The position numbers were made by a program, and so were the translations under genes. Below, in pieces: positions 7,156 through 14,162 of a stretch of DNA of 34,955 nucleotides (the first letter of the stretch is position 1; each line of letters begins with the position of its first letter). This stretch comes from Bacteroidales bacterium M6. GTDB lineage: Bacteria > Bacteroidota > Bacteroidia > Bacteroidales > Muribaculaceae. The notes beneath the pieces were generated by a model. The model searched no databases. It had not been told where the DNA came from and saw nothing but the letters and a program-made list of their open reading frames with translations. Location: contig LUJQ01000080.1 of NCBI GenBank assembly GCA_001689485.1, positions 1-34,955 on the forward strand, written 5' to 3'.

Positions 7156-7242
7156 GGAGGGCGGCGGGATTCGAACCCGCACCGGCATGGCTGTAGTGGT
7201 GGCTCTCCCGCCCATGCTGCTCTGCCATTGAGCTACGCCCCC
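7156..7242 (-). tRNA. tRNA-like gene with a 21-nt anticodon loop
   Basis: The acceptor stem pairs 7236-7242 with 7157-7163 (GGGGGCG with CGCCCTC, one G-U). UA follows at positions 8 and 9. The D arm is GCTC-AATGGCA-GAGC, and the T arm GCGGG-TTCGAAT-CCCGC is perfect. The anticodon stem is extended to 6 bp (7212-7217 with 7185-7190, GCATGG with CCATGC), but it closes a 21-nt loop (7191-7211) instead of 7 nt. No anticodon can be assigned. No CCA is encoded. It could be a tRNA with an insertion or small intron, a degraded tRNA, or a non-decoding mimic. Confidence 0.7.
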
Positions 7243-7281
7243 CGTTTCGCGCTCTCTTGCGCAGGGATTGCAACCTGAGTG

Positions 7282-7668
7282 TTATCTATTGTCGCCGCTT
7301 CCTCCGAGTTTGCCACGGAGCTGGCGGGATTTGAGTTTGCGGTGGTTCATTCGCCCTATAGTGTCGAGTTTGTAGCCGATGCGGTCGGCAAGCACGGCGC
7401 AGTACCACATGACATCGCCTATCTCCATTGCTATTTCCTCGCATTTCACGGGTGAGAAATCGGCGTTGCCGTCTCTGATTACCTTCTTGACCTTATCAGC
7501 GACTTCACCTGCCTCTCCGGCCATTCCGAGTGCCGGATATACGATGTTGTATTCTTCGGGATAGACCGCAGTTTCAAGAGCGCATTGCTGATACTCATTG
7601 AGGCTCATTCCTCGGCTGTCGGGCGACTCGCAAAGTGCGGTCACTTCATATCTCGCCTCATTCGCCAT
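7282..7668 (-). CDS. MazG-like nucleotide pyrophosphohydrolase
   Basis: This 128-residue all-helical protein carries the metal-binding pattern of the MazG/all-alpha NTP pyrophosphatase fold: Glu52-x2-Glu55 in GEAGEVADKVKK and Glu82-x2-Asp85 in MEIGDVMWY. Such enzymes hydrolyse (d)NTPs to monophosphates and pyrophosphate. In phages they can trim nucleotide pools or, as proposed, lower alarmone levels. It overlaps the upstream DUF4494 gene by 11 bases. The tRNA-like gene follows 40 bases downstream on the same strand. Confidence 0.85.
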   Translation of the reverse strand: MANEARYEVTALCESPDSRGMSLNEYQQCALETAVYPEEYNIVYPALGMAGEAGEVADKVKKVIRDGNADFSPVKCEEIAMEIGDVMWYCAVLADRIGYKLDTIGRMNHRKLKSRQLRGKLGGSGDNR

Positions 7669-8101
7669 AGCTCGAAAGTTTTGCGGTATATACTCCCATG
7701 TACGGTGTTTCGGTCACGCTCTTGATGACCCAATCTGCCATTGTGCCTTTCATTCCGTCTTTGAACGCAGCTACAGCACTATCGAAGTCATTGGCTTGAA
7801 CGAGTATCTGAGAGATGGTTTCTTTCTCGGCTGCGGTCTTTTCATCAATGGTGATGAACGCCACATTCACGAGATAGAACTTGTCGGCTGTGTCATCGAA
7901 GAAAATCTCTGAGATTCTCGTTTTCTTGACTGCTTTGACACTGAAATCACCGCTGATATAGGGTGTCAATTCTTCTATAGTGCGAGCCTCGGCCTCTGTA
8001 AAGCTGAGTGCATCGAACAGATTCTTTTCGGTCACTTTCTTGACCGCTCCGTTCTCCTGAATCTTGTCAAAGGCAACGGAGGATTCAAACCATAATGCCA
8101 T
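7658..8101 (-). CDS. DUF4494-like protein
   Basis: The 147-residue protein matches my memory of the Bacteroides DUF4494 family: a start of WFESSVAFDKIQENG, then KKVTEKNLFDALSFTEAEAR, FITIDEK, and GMKGTMADW near the C-terminus. I start it at the ATG at 8101, because the upstream in-frame extension is basic, lacks family resemblance and runs into the neighbouring gene. The function is unknown. The gene travels with phage recombination and nucleotide-metabolism genes, which suits an early role. Confidence 0.8.
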   Translation of the reverse strand: MALWFESSVAFDKIQENGAVKKVTEKNLFDALSFTEAEARTIEELTPYISGDFSVKAVKKTRISEIFFDDTADKFYLVNVAFITIDEKTAAEKETISQILVQANDFDSAVAAFKDGMKGTMADWVIKSVTETPYMGVYTAKLSSYGE

Positions 8102-8103
8102 AT

Positions 8104-8931
8104 TTATTTGTTGATTAACTTGTTTATATCCACCGGCACGCCCACATACCCATCGGGGTTCTCGCCTCCGAAAATGCGTCGGTCGGTGATGAGCTTCCGG
8201 TTCTGTAAAAGGAACTCTATAAGTCCCTCGCAACGTTCACGGAGGATGGGAATGTCTCGGTCAAGGTCAAAGACGTATGTCTCGGTGTATGTCTGCCAAC
8301 GTCCATACTTGTCAATCTCCGCCACGTTGTATTCAAACGTCCGTATGTCCGAGCCATTCTGAATGAGGCAATAGGGATAGACAAGATGTTGGGAGTGGTG
8401 CTTGAACTTGCTTGCCGAGTAGCTTGCAGTGGTCTTGATGTCGTGAACAGACAACGGCATAAGCTCGTCGATGAAGCCGTAGACCTCAACATCACCGTAC
8501 ATCGTGTGAAGTATCGCACTGACTCTAACCTGCGGAATCGCGCCCCTGTAGTATGTGACGAACTCCCTGCACAATTCGTAGGGGAACTGAAACGTGAAAC
8601 CATCAAGCTCCGCTTGGATAGCCACCCGTTCGCCGTTCTCTCCATACACCTTGCTCATACGCACCTTTTCATCAAGCTGCCCTGTGATGAGCGTGTCGAT
8701 TACAGCATTGAACGCGGTACCCTTTGAGGCGGCTTCGCTTGTGAACGGTACGCGGTTTATCTTGTCGATAAGCGAAGCGTGCTGTTTGACCCAAAACTCC
8801 TCCAAAGTATGGGGCGGCTCATTTGAGAAGCCCCAATACTTGTCGTAGATTTGAGGGGTGTCAAGATAGTCCTGCCAAGCGTCGAGCAAAGTTGCATAGA
8901 CACGATAGCGGACGTTACTCTGCTTTTGCAT
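8104..8931 (-). CDS. PD-(D/E)XK nuclease, RecB/phage exonuclease type
   Basis: The motifs of the PD-(D/E)XK superfamily appear in order: GTAFNAVIDTLITG at about residue 71, Asp155 in YGFIDEL, Asp164-Ile-Lys166 in VHDIKTT, and the helix SASKFKHHSQHLVYPY, which resembles the QxxxY motif IV of RecB-like nucleases. It likely works as a 5'-3' exonuclease on DNA ends and feeds ssDNA to a recombinase. It overlaps the Sak4-like ATPase gene by 17 bases, and the two form a recombination module. Confidence 0.8.
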   Translation of the reverse strand: MQKQSNVRYRVYATLLDAWQDYLDTPQIYDKYWGFSNEPPHTLEEFWVKQHASLIDKINRVPFTSEAASKGTAFNAVIDTLITGQLDEKVRMSKVYGENGERVAIQAELDGFTFQFPYELCREFVTYYRGAIPQVRVSAILHTMYGDVEVYGFIDELMPLSVHDIKTTASYSASKFKHHSQHLVYPYCLIQNGSDIRTFEYNVAEIDKYGRWQTYTETYVFDLDRDIPILRERCEGLIEFLLQNRKLITDRRIFGGENPDGYVGVPVDINKLINK

Positions 8932-9859
8932 CGCTGTATAACTTCGTTTCTGTGTCGAACGTCAGACCAAGCTCCTTGACCTTGGCGGCAAACATCCGTC
9001 TGCCCTCGTCTTTGGAAGAGCCGACGTGCTGAACCGTGGCGATATACTTTGTGAACTCGTTGGCTTGTTCGGCGTTTGCGATTGCCTCGATGCGGTTTGA
9101 CAAGTCCTCCACGACACTCTTGTAAGCCTTTTGAAGTTCGTGCTTCTGCGATAACATGGCATTGTAGCGGGTGATGACCTCGCGCTGTATGAAATCGTTG
9201 GCGGCTGTCGGTCTGCCCTGTTTGTCAACGATGGTTGTGACGTTGAGTTGGGCGGGCATAAGGCAGGTGTTCTTGCCCTCGCTTCGGTCGGTCGGGTCGA
9301 ATGTGAGGATGCGTTTCTGAACACCCTTGTCAGACACCATTTCAAGGTAGCCGAGCAGGTCAAGGTCAGTAATGATGGTATTATAGGTTTTTTCCCGCAG
9401 GAGCGGGATGAACACTGTGCGGTCACCCTCCTTTCGGGTGTCGCGGTGCGCGATGAAGATGATGTGCTTGTTGAGCGAGGCGAGCTGCTTGGTAAACCAA
9501 AGGAACTCCGCGTTGATACCGCTCCAGTCCTGCACCCTCGGCTGACGCAGACCGCATTTGTAGGTAATAATGCAGTCAAGTAACTTGCCTACGGTATCAG
9601 GAACTATGGTCTGATACGGCGCAAGGTCTTGCGGGGAAGCAAGCAACTGTTTGATTTCCTCCCACTTCGTCACCTGCACGATGTCGACACCTTCGAGGTG
9701 TGACAGGTTGATTCGGTTTACTCCTCCGTCGAAGTCAAGCAGCAAGGGCTTGGGAGCGGAAAGCGAGAGGGTTGTTTTGCCGGTGCCCGCCTGTGCGTAA
9801 ATCATCATCTTGATTGCGGTAGGCAGGGTGAGGTCGGTTGATTTTCTGATTAATGACAT
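8915..9859 (-). CDS. Sak4-like recombination ATPase (RecA-fold AAA protein)
   Basis: A Walker A motif, YAQAGTGKTT at residues 21-30, lies near the N-terminus as in phage Sak4 and nucleotide-binding AAA_24-type proteins. A Walker B-like strand follows (YQTIVPDTVG), then IIFIAHRDTRKEGD, a strand-sensor region typical of small RecA-like proteins. After residue 240 comes a charged helical region. Sak4 proteins promote homologous recombination by ssDNA binding or annealing. Pairing with a PD-(D/E)XK exonuclease supports this. Confidence 0.8.
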   Translation of the reverse strand: MSLIRKSTDLTLPTAIKMMIYAQAGTGKTTLSLSAPKPLLLDFDGGVNRINLSHLEGVDIVQVTKWEEIKQLLASPQDLAPYQTIVPDTVGKLLDCIITYKCGLRQPRVQDWSGINAEFLWFTKQLASLNKHIIFIAHRDTRKEGDRTVFIPLLREKTYNTIITDLDLLGYLEMVSDKGVQKRILTFDPTDRSEGKNTCLMPAQLNVTTIVDKQGRPTAANDFIQREVITRYNAMLSQKHELQKAYKSVVEDLSNRIEAIANAEQANEFTKYIATVQHVGSSKDEGRRMFAAKVKELGLTFDTETKLYSDAKAE

Positions 9860-9915
9860 ATCTTTTATTTATTTGGGTATTCGTTCAACAATCCGTGGAT
9901 GGTGTGGTCGGTCAT

Positions 9916-10728
9916 TCAAATTACATTTAATTCGTCAATCTTAAATACCGTCACATTTGCGGGCAGACTTTCTTTCGTCCAATCCTTGTATGTGTCAGTG
10001 ATATACACCTTGTCATACACAGCTGCGACTTTCTCGACTCCTTGTTTCTGAATAGCGTGGGTAACGAGCAAGGACATAGTGTTGGGATTCAACTCGCGCA
10101 GTTTTGGCGCAAGGCCAATGAATGTGCTGCCTCCGTCGCACAAGTCATCAAGAACAAGTAGGTCACGCCCTGTGACGTCCTCTTTGGGGGTCGCTCGAAA
10201 ACCTTGCAATTCGCCAGTGGCTTCGTTTCTCACTTTGTCGCAAACTACTGTAAAATACTTGTCAGTATAGCGATTTACTGAGCCTTTATCCGGTGCAACC
10301 AATAGCAACCCTTTATTCTGCTCCAATAGCCTGCTTTTTATATACCATGTCAGATTGGTACTAAAACTGTGGTGTATCAGTTTTCGGCAACGAACGCTGT
10401 GAGGCTCATAGATGTACACCGTTTCAGCATTCAGCGAGTTTACGACATCGGCGACTATCGACAGAGTGAACGGTCTGTCTATGTCAAAAAGTCGGTCACA
10501 CCGCATTCCCATCAGATAGTAGATTTCGAGTATGCATACCTCAATACACTGACGATTAAGAATGTCGGACAATTGCATCAACAGGAACAAATCGTCGCCG
10601 TTTGTTATCCTGCATTTAACCGCGACTGGCTCTTTGCGATTGAGCGGTTCGAGTTCAAGGTGAAGTTCCCCATCGGGGAACTTAATCACCTTGTGTCCTT
10701 TGTTGTTTATAAAGTCTATGACCTGCAT
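9916..10728 (-). CDS. prs: Ribose-phosphate pyrophosphokinase (PRPP synthetase)
   Basis: The enzyme makes PRPP from ribose 5-phosphate and ATP. Diagnostic parts are FPDGELHLEL near the N-terminus, the flexible catalytic region VAPDKGSVNRY at about residues 144-154, and the PRPP-binding loop LVLDDLCDGGST (Asp194, Asp195, Gly199-Thr202). At 270 residues it is shorter than the usual bacterial enzyme of about 315, as seen in other phage homologues. It overlaps the end of the nicotinamide phosphoribosyltransferase gene, whose co-substrate is PRPP, so the two are translationally coupled and act in series. Confidence 0.9.
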   Translation of the reverse strand: MQVIDFINNKGHKVIKFPDGELHLELEPLNRKEPVAVKCRITNGDDLFLLMQLSDILNRQCIEVCILEIYYLMGMRCDRLFDIDRPFTLSIVADVVNSLNAETVYIYEPHSVRCRKLIHHSFSTNLTWYIKSRLLEQNKGLLLVAPDKGSVNRYTDKYFTVVCDKVRNEATGELQGFRATPKEDVTGRDLLVLDDLCDGGSTFIGLAPKLRELNPNTMSLLVTHAIQKQGVEKVAAVYDKVYITDTYKDWTKESLPANVTVFKIDELNVI

Positions 10729-12224
10729 AATCTTTCTCGGATTTCTTTCATTGATACCTCCTTGGTGATTCTTCCGTCCTCAAACACGGTTTCAAGACAA
10801 CCTCCGGCTTCCTGTTCACGGCTGACACAATCGGTTGCATGATAAATGCCGTTTTCATCTTTGTCAACCCGGATAAGACCTTTGAGCGACTTCTTCATGC
10901 CACTGTCGGTCTTGGGCGATTTGAATATCTCTCGTGGCTCTCCGTTGACCTGACACCATGTGGCCTTCATTGCGAAACCAAGACTGTCGCGGGTGCGGTA
11001 CTGGTAGGTGTACGAACCTATGCCGAGAACGAGGTTGGTGGCGGCAAACCCTTTCGCTTCAAGGCGGCGGTATATCTCTTTCTGACGGTCAAGTGTGATG
11101 CTGTCGCCATAGATTACGCCGATATGCGGGTCAAGCACCTTGTAGCCTTTCTCGTTGACAGTGCCGCCGAATGTGTCCCACAGAAGCTCGTACACGCCTT
11201 TTCGCTCTGTGGTGCTTATCGCCGCTTCCTCTTGGAAGTTTTCAAAATCCCCATACTCGTAGCCGCAGATTATGTGTACCGGGTCGCCGCTGTCGGGTCG
11301 CACAACCAAGCGTCCGTCCCTCGCAAGGATTTCGTCTTTTAGCCGTGGGATAAAGTCGGTGACAACCTGCCATAAATCCCAAGTGTCAGAAACGATGCTC
11401 ACAAAGCCTTCCGGGTATAACTCTGTGATGAAGCGTTTAAACGTATCGAACTCTCCATCTTTGCTTCCGGCACACATGACGGAATGTTCGCTTGCAGGAA
11501 CGGTGGCGGCTATCAGTTCCTTTTCAGCGTCCATATTGTAGTATTCCTCTATCGCTCCGATGGCGGGAATGGTCTCGCTTCCGATAAACGATGTCAGATG
11601 CCCCATGCCGCTTGTGATGGCTGCTTCAAGCCCAGCCATGCCACGCATCGAGAAGTCGTGGCACAGGAAACCGAGCATCACATCCTCGGAGAATCCGGTT
11701 GTTTCAGCGTGGCGTTCAAGCTCCTTTCGATAGAGCCTTGCGGTAGTCGCGGATGTCATTGGCAACCAAAGCTCACAAGACATAAGGGTCTCCAAAAAGT
11801 TGGTGAGCCAAAAGAACTCCGGCTTGGTATTGATTACCGTAACCATAGGCACTCTTATGGGGCATATAGCTCCCTCCGGCAATGATTTTATGCGCAGCGG
11901 CATATAGCCAAGGCGGTGAAGTGCGCGTATGTGTTCTGTGCCGACACTGTTTTCTCCGAGGAACGTGTCTATCCGGCGTTTGAACGACTTTACAGCGGCT
12001 TCTTCGTCAAGGGCAAAGAAGTCCTTGTTAAAGGTTCCTATCAGATACTTCTTTATGAAGTACTGTATGCCGAACACCACGCACCCATCTTTCGCTTCGT
12101 GGAGGTGTTCGCTACTTCGTGGAGTCCAGTTTGCATAAACATACTCCGTTCCTTCGGGATATTGGCGACGGTGGTCTAATTTGTAACCGTCCGTCAAAAG
12201 CATTGCATTGCTCATGTTATTCAA
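10716..12224 (-). CDS. nadV: Nicotinamide phosphoribosyltransferase
   Basis: This protein condenses nicotinamide with PRPP to give NMN. The 502-residue length fits the NAMPT/NadV family. Key segments are present: the catalytic His247 in VPASEHS, SIVSDTWDLW, the phosphate-binding VVRPDSGDP at about residues 307-315, KGYKVLDPHIGVIYGDSIT, and the glycine-rich GIGSYTYQ. Together with the overlapping PRPP synthetase it forms a two-step nicotinamide salvage route. Phages use such routes to refill NAD+ removed by host immune NADases. No adenylyltransferase for NMN to NAD+ is in the window. The host enzyme or a gene outside may supply it. Confidence 0.93.
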   Translation of the reverse strand: MNNMSNAMLLTDGYKLDHRRQYPEGTEYVYANWTPRSSEHLHEAKDGCVVFGIQYFIKKYLIGTFNKDFFALDEEAAVKSFKRRIDTFLGENSVGTEHIRALHRLGYMPLRIKSLPEGAICPIRVPMVTVINTKPEFFWLTNFLETLMSCELWLPMTSATTARLYRKELERHAETTGFSEDVMLGFLCHDFSMRGMAGLEAAITSGMGHLTSFIGSETIPAIGAIEEYYNMDAEKELIAATVPASEHSVMCAGSKDGEFDTFKRFITELYPEGFVSIVSDTWDLWQVVTDFIPRLKDEILARDGRLVVRPDSGDPVHIICGYEYGDFENFQEEAAISTTERKGVYELLWDTFGGTVNEKGYKVLDPHIGVIYGDSITLDRQKEIYRRLEAKGFAATNLVLGIGSYTYQYRTRDSLGFAMKATWCQVNGEPREIFKSPKTDSGMKKSLKGLIRVDKDENGIYHATDCVSREQEAGGCLETVFEDGRITKEVSMKEIRERLCRS

Positions 12225-12532
12225 ATTTGAGTTTTCTTATTTTCGTTTCGCGATATTCGCCGGAGAGCTGTATGACAAATCCCCGGCTTTCGAGCCACTT
12301 CTTCGCGCGTCCCATCATGCGCAGGACTTCACCGGGTTCCTTGCCGTCAAATAGTTCGTCGGAAACAGGGGCGGTCTTGCCCCCCCCTGATTTGGCTACG
12401 CTCGTATCGGCTCTGTGCGCGTTTCTCTGCCACGCATCCATTGCAGACGGAACACCTCGCGCCTCCCTTGGAAAGGCGGAAGTCCGTCACGGGCAGCTCA
12501 CGCCCACAGACGTTACAGGTTTTGATTTCCAT
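12217..12532 (-). pseudogene. Zinc-ribbon protein gene split by a G8 tract frameshift
   Basis: Starting at ATG 12532 the frame encodes MEIKTCNVCGRELPVTDF and a second CSVCNGC pair, a likely zinc ribbon. It runs out of frame at a tract of eight G (8 C on the + strand, 12380-12387) and stops at 12347. With one G fewer, or a +1 slip, it continues through PVSDELFDGKEPGEVLRMM to ...IRKLKFE, stopping at 12217, for about 104 residues. The joined product has the composition of small Bacteroides phage zinc-ribbon proteins. This could be a true frameshift, a phase-variable homopolymer, programmed slippage, or a sequencing error. Confidence 0.6.
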
Positions 12533-12540
12533 ATCAGTTA

Positions 12541-12765
12541 TTATTTGGGCTCTTCGATTTTGATTTTGCCCTCGCGCTCCCACTTCTTTGCGAGCCTGCA
12601 GAGGGGATAGAGACATGCGGCTGCAATCGCTGCAAGAATGATGCGTACCTCGACCCATTCGCCCACCGGCCGCTCATCCTCGCCGAACATCAGTATCACG
12701 GCGGAGAACCCTGCGGTAAACAGCGCATACAGCACAAGCCACCGCCAGTTGAGTTTCGTTTTCAT
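12541..12765 (-). CDS. Small membrane protein with two helices (74 aa)
   Basis: Two hydrophobic helices, at about residues 8-27 (WLVLYALFTAGFSAVILMF) and 40-58, are joined by an acidic loop and followed by a basic/acidic tail (KKWEREGKIKIEEPK). It ends nine bases before the zinc-ribbon gene and is the first gene of the leftward NAD/recombination block. The U tract of the putative small RNA lies just upstream. No function is recognised. Confidence 0.5.
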   Translation of the reverse strand: MKTKLNWRWLVLYALFTAGFSAVILMFGEDERPVGEWVEVRIILAAIAAACLYPLCRLAKKWEREGKIKIEEPK

Positions 12766-12784
12766 ATCGTTGTCTGATTGGGTT

Positions 12785-12885
12785 CAAAAGAAAAAGCCGG
12801 GGCAGGGCGGCCTAATTTTAAAATCACGAAATATGAGTAAAGGGCGTCACCGCCGCTCTGTGGTGACCTTGCGCCCCGGCTGTAT
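12785..12885 (-). ncRNA. Putative small RNA ending in a rho-independent terminator
   Basis: On the - strand a 9-bp closing stem pairs 12873-12881 with 12795-12803 (AGCCGGGGC with GCCCCGGCT). The 3' arm is followed at once by UUUUUCUUUU. Inside lies a second hairpin pairing 12862-12867 with 12846-12851 (GTCACC with GGTGAC). A CACCTTTG box on the - strand (12904-12911) could be the -7 element, although no good -33 element is seen. A transcript of about 100 nt is implied. The same structure could instead be a long-loop terminator or leader for the leftward operon. Confidence 0.5.
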
Positions 12886-12937
12886 AAGTAACCCCCAAAC
12901 ACACAAAGGTGACTAATCCAAATAAAGCAATATTGAG

Positions 12938-12970
12938 TTTGTGTATTTGGGGATTTTTTCAGTATCTTTG
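12938..12970 (+). promoter_or_regulatory. Bacteroidota-type promoter for the zinc-ribbon gene
   Basis: TTTG at 12938-12941 and TATCTTTG at 12963-12970 are 21 bp apart, close to the usual spacing for the Bacteroidota housekeeping sigma factor. The gene starts 28 bases after the -7 element. Confidence 0.7.
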
Positions 12971-12998
12971 CTATTGACTAATTTTAAAGCAATTAACA

Positions 12999-13256
12999 AT
13001 GGCAAAATTCACTCAGGAGCAACTTGCAAAGTTGCAATCCAAGCTCAGGTCCAGGCTTGGGAAGTGCCCCAACTGTGGAGGTTCAAATCGGCGCGTATTA
13101 GACGCAGCCTTCCATCTCGTTTCAATCGACGGAGCCAATGGGCTTGTGTCATCCACTCAGGGATTAGAATACGTCCCTTTGGCTGCCGTTGTCTGCGATG
13201 ATTGTTCTGACACATCGTTCTTTCACCTGTTCGATATGGGTGTCCTTGAAAAATGA
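12999..13256 (+). CDS. Zinc-ribbon protein (85 aa)
   Basis: Two cysteine pairs, CPNCGG at about residue 23 and CDDC near residue 66, would bind one zinc ion. Between them lies a beta-rich segment (AFHLVSIDG...LEYVPLAAVV). The protein at 14163-14417 has the same layout with different sequence. The gene has its own promoter and is followed by a terminator, so it is a stand-alone accessory unit (a moron) inserted among - strand elements. The role is unknown; zinc ribbons often bind nucleic acid or protein. Confidence 0.65.
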   Translation: MAKFTQEQLAKLQSKLRSRLGKCPNCGGSNRRVLDAAFHLVSIDGANGLVSSTQGLEYVPLAAVVCDDCSDTSFFHLFDMGVLEK

Positions 13257-13275
13257 CGTTCCATCCTTGCGGATT

Positions 13276-13318
13276 ATAGGAGTTATGGGGTTGCTCGTAT
13301 CTCCTATTTTTCTTTTAT
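13276..13318 (+). terminator. Terminator after the zinc-ribbon gene
   Basis: ATAGGAG at 13276-13282 pairs with CTCCTAT at 13301-13307 and is followed by a run of T (TTTTTCTTTT). It lies about 20 bases after the stop codon. Confidence 0.65.
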
Positions 13319-13350
13319 TCTTATCTCCCATTTTAAATTAATTTGTTTTG

Positions 13351-13464
13351 TTGCGGCAGGAGGACTTGAACCTCCACGGACTTACGAGGGCTTTATCATC
13401 CGGAATCTCAACCCTCTGCCACCTTGTTTTGACAAGGCGCGTCTGCCAATTCCGCCATGCCGCC
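13351..13464 (-). tRNA. tRNA-Leu-like gene with 6-nt anticodon loop and long variable arm
   Basis: The acceptor stem pairs 13458-13464 with 13352-13358 in six of seven positions. The D arm (GCG...CGC) resembles tRNA-Leu, and the T arm GGAGG-TTCAAGT-CCTCC is perfect. The anticodon stem CCTTG/CAAGG (13433-13437 with 13422-13426) closes only six bases, UCAAAA, so one base is missing before a would-be CAA (Leu) anticodon. A 5-bp stem with an 8-nt loop is a weaker alternative. The variable region is 46 nt with a GAGGG/CCCTC stem, much longer than usual. No CCA is encoded. Normal decoding looks doubtful. Confidence 0.7.
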
Positions 13465-13488
13465 TGCGGATTTCTCCGCTGTTTTCAC

Positions 13489-13496
13489 TAACTTTG
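13489..13496 (+). promoter_or_regulatory. -7 element (TAACTTTG) for the four-helix membrane protein
   Basis: TAACTTTG lies 28 bases before the start codon of the gene at 13524. No clear TTTG is seen about 20 bp upstream. The box lies 25 bases from the 5' end of the divergent tRNA-like gene. Confidence 0.5.
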
Positions 13497-13523
13497 TGGT
13501 TGCAATACTATAGATAGTGAATA

Positions 13524-13982
13524 ATGGATTTAAATTTCTTGGTTCAAATAACCAAAGACGAGGAAAGGACATTGATGAAAGCATTCGCGATACTCGCACC
13601 GCTCTTATATTCATCCTTTTGGCTTTACGTACCGCTGTTCAAAACGGCAGACATCATTTTGCGCTGCGCATTGCTTGCAAGCGCAATAATTGCAATCCTG
13701 TATTTTGAGCGTGGTTTCATGGGCTTGATTTCCATGAGCAAAGGCCTGGAATTAAAGATTCCACTTTCTGTTTATGTCGGATTCCCTATTGCGGCGACTG
13801 TTATTCTTTTGCTTACACCGTGGGATTTTGGCTCTGGGATAAAACTGCCTCTCGTCTACTATTCGGCGGCGATCGTTCTCAATGCGCTGTTTTTTCGCAA
13901 GGCTGTTCGTCTTGCAAGCGTTGTTCTTGCTGACGAACCAAAGACAGAAAGGGTAAAACCCAAAGCAAAACACGATAAGTAA
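13524..13982 (+). CDS. Membrane protein with about four helices (152 aa)
   Basis: Hydrophobic segments occur at about residues 20-38, 44-60, 80-100 and 110-128. A charged cytoplasmic-type tail rich in Lys and Glu (TERVKPKAKHDK) follows. The overlapping - strand frame 13752-14009 looks like its antisense shadow. The gene has its own promoter and sits between two tRNA-like genes of the opposite strand. I do not recognise a family. An accessory or exclusion role would fit a phage moron, but this is only inference. Confidence 0.6.
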   Translation: MDLNFLVQITKDEERTLMKAFAILAPLLYSSFWLYVPLFKTADIILRCALLASAIIAILYFERGFMGLISMSKGLELKIPLSVYVGFPIAATVILLLTPWDFGSGIKLPLVYYSAAIVLNALFFRKAVRLASVVLADEPKTERVKPKAKHDK

Positions 13983-14029
13983 TATCTGCCATAATATTTT
14001 GTACAGCATATTGTGTTATTTTTGATTAG

Positions 14030-14099
14030 CAGCCTTGCCCGGACTCGAACCGGAACGACACGCTTTCGCGCTTCCGTGCTACCGTTACACCACAAGGCT
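14030..14099 (-). tRNA. tRNA-like gene with GAAA tetraloop instead of an anticodon loop
   Basis: The acceptor stem pairs 14093-14099 perfectly with 14031-14037 (AGCCTTG with CAAGGCT). UG fills positions 8 and 9. The D arm is GTG-TAACGGTAG-CAC, as in tRNA-Gln. The T arm TCCGG-TTCGAGT-CCGGG has one U-G pair. In place of the anticodon arm is a hairpin, 14057-14074, with stem GAAGCGC/GCGTGTC (one A-G mismatch) capped by GAAA, a GNRA tetraloop. No triplet can act as anticodon. At 70 nt it is shorter than a normal tRNA, and no CCA is encoded. Confidence 0.75.
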
Positions 14100-14103
14100 T
14101 CCG

Positions 14104-14135
14104 TTTGGCTTATCGCCGATGTTTTCGTATATTTG
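14104..14135 (+). promoter_or_regulatory. Bacteroidota-type promoter for the second zinc-ribbon gene
   Basis: TTTG at 14104-14107 and TATATTTG at 14128-14135 are spaced by 20 bp, the canonical arrangement. It starts five bases beyond the 5' end of the divergent tRNA-like gene and drives the gene at 14163. Confidence 0.8.
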
Positions 14136-14162
14136 AGGTGTCAACAAACAAATATTGAAAAC

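Noticed and set aside
6764..7231. A 155-aa + strand frame
   Set aside because: It is antisense to the leftward genes and its end (GGIRTRT...) is the antisense reading of the tRNA-like gene, a common false protein.
13164..13331. A 55-aa - strand frame 20 bases after the tRNA-Leu-like gene
   Set aside because: It copies the layout of the two other small genes behind tRNA-like elements, but most of it is antisense to the zinc-ribbon gene and its terminator, so coding is doubtful.
13752..14009. An 85-aa - strand frame as a gene
   Set aside because: It is antisense to the four-helix membrane protein, and its C-terminal half has the Arg/Asn-rich composition of a shadow frame.
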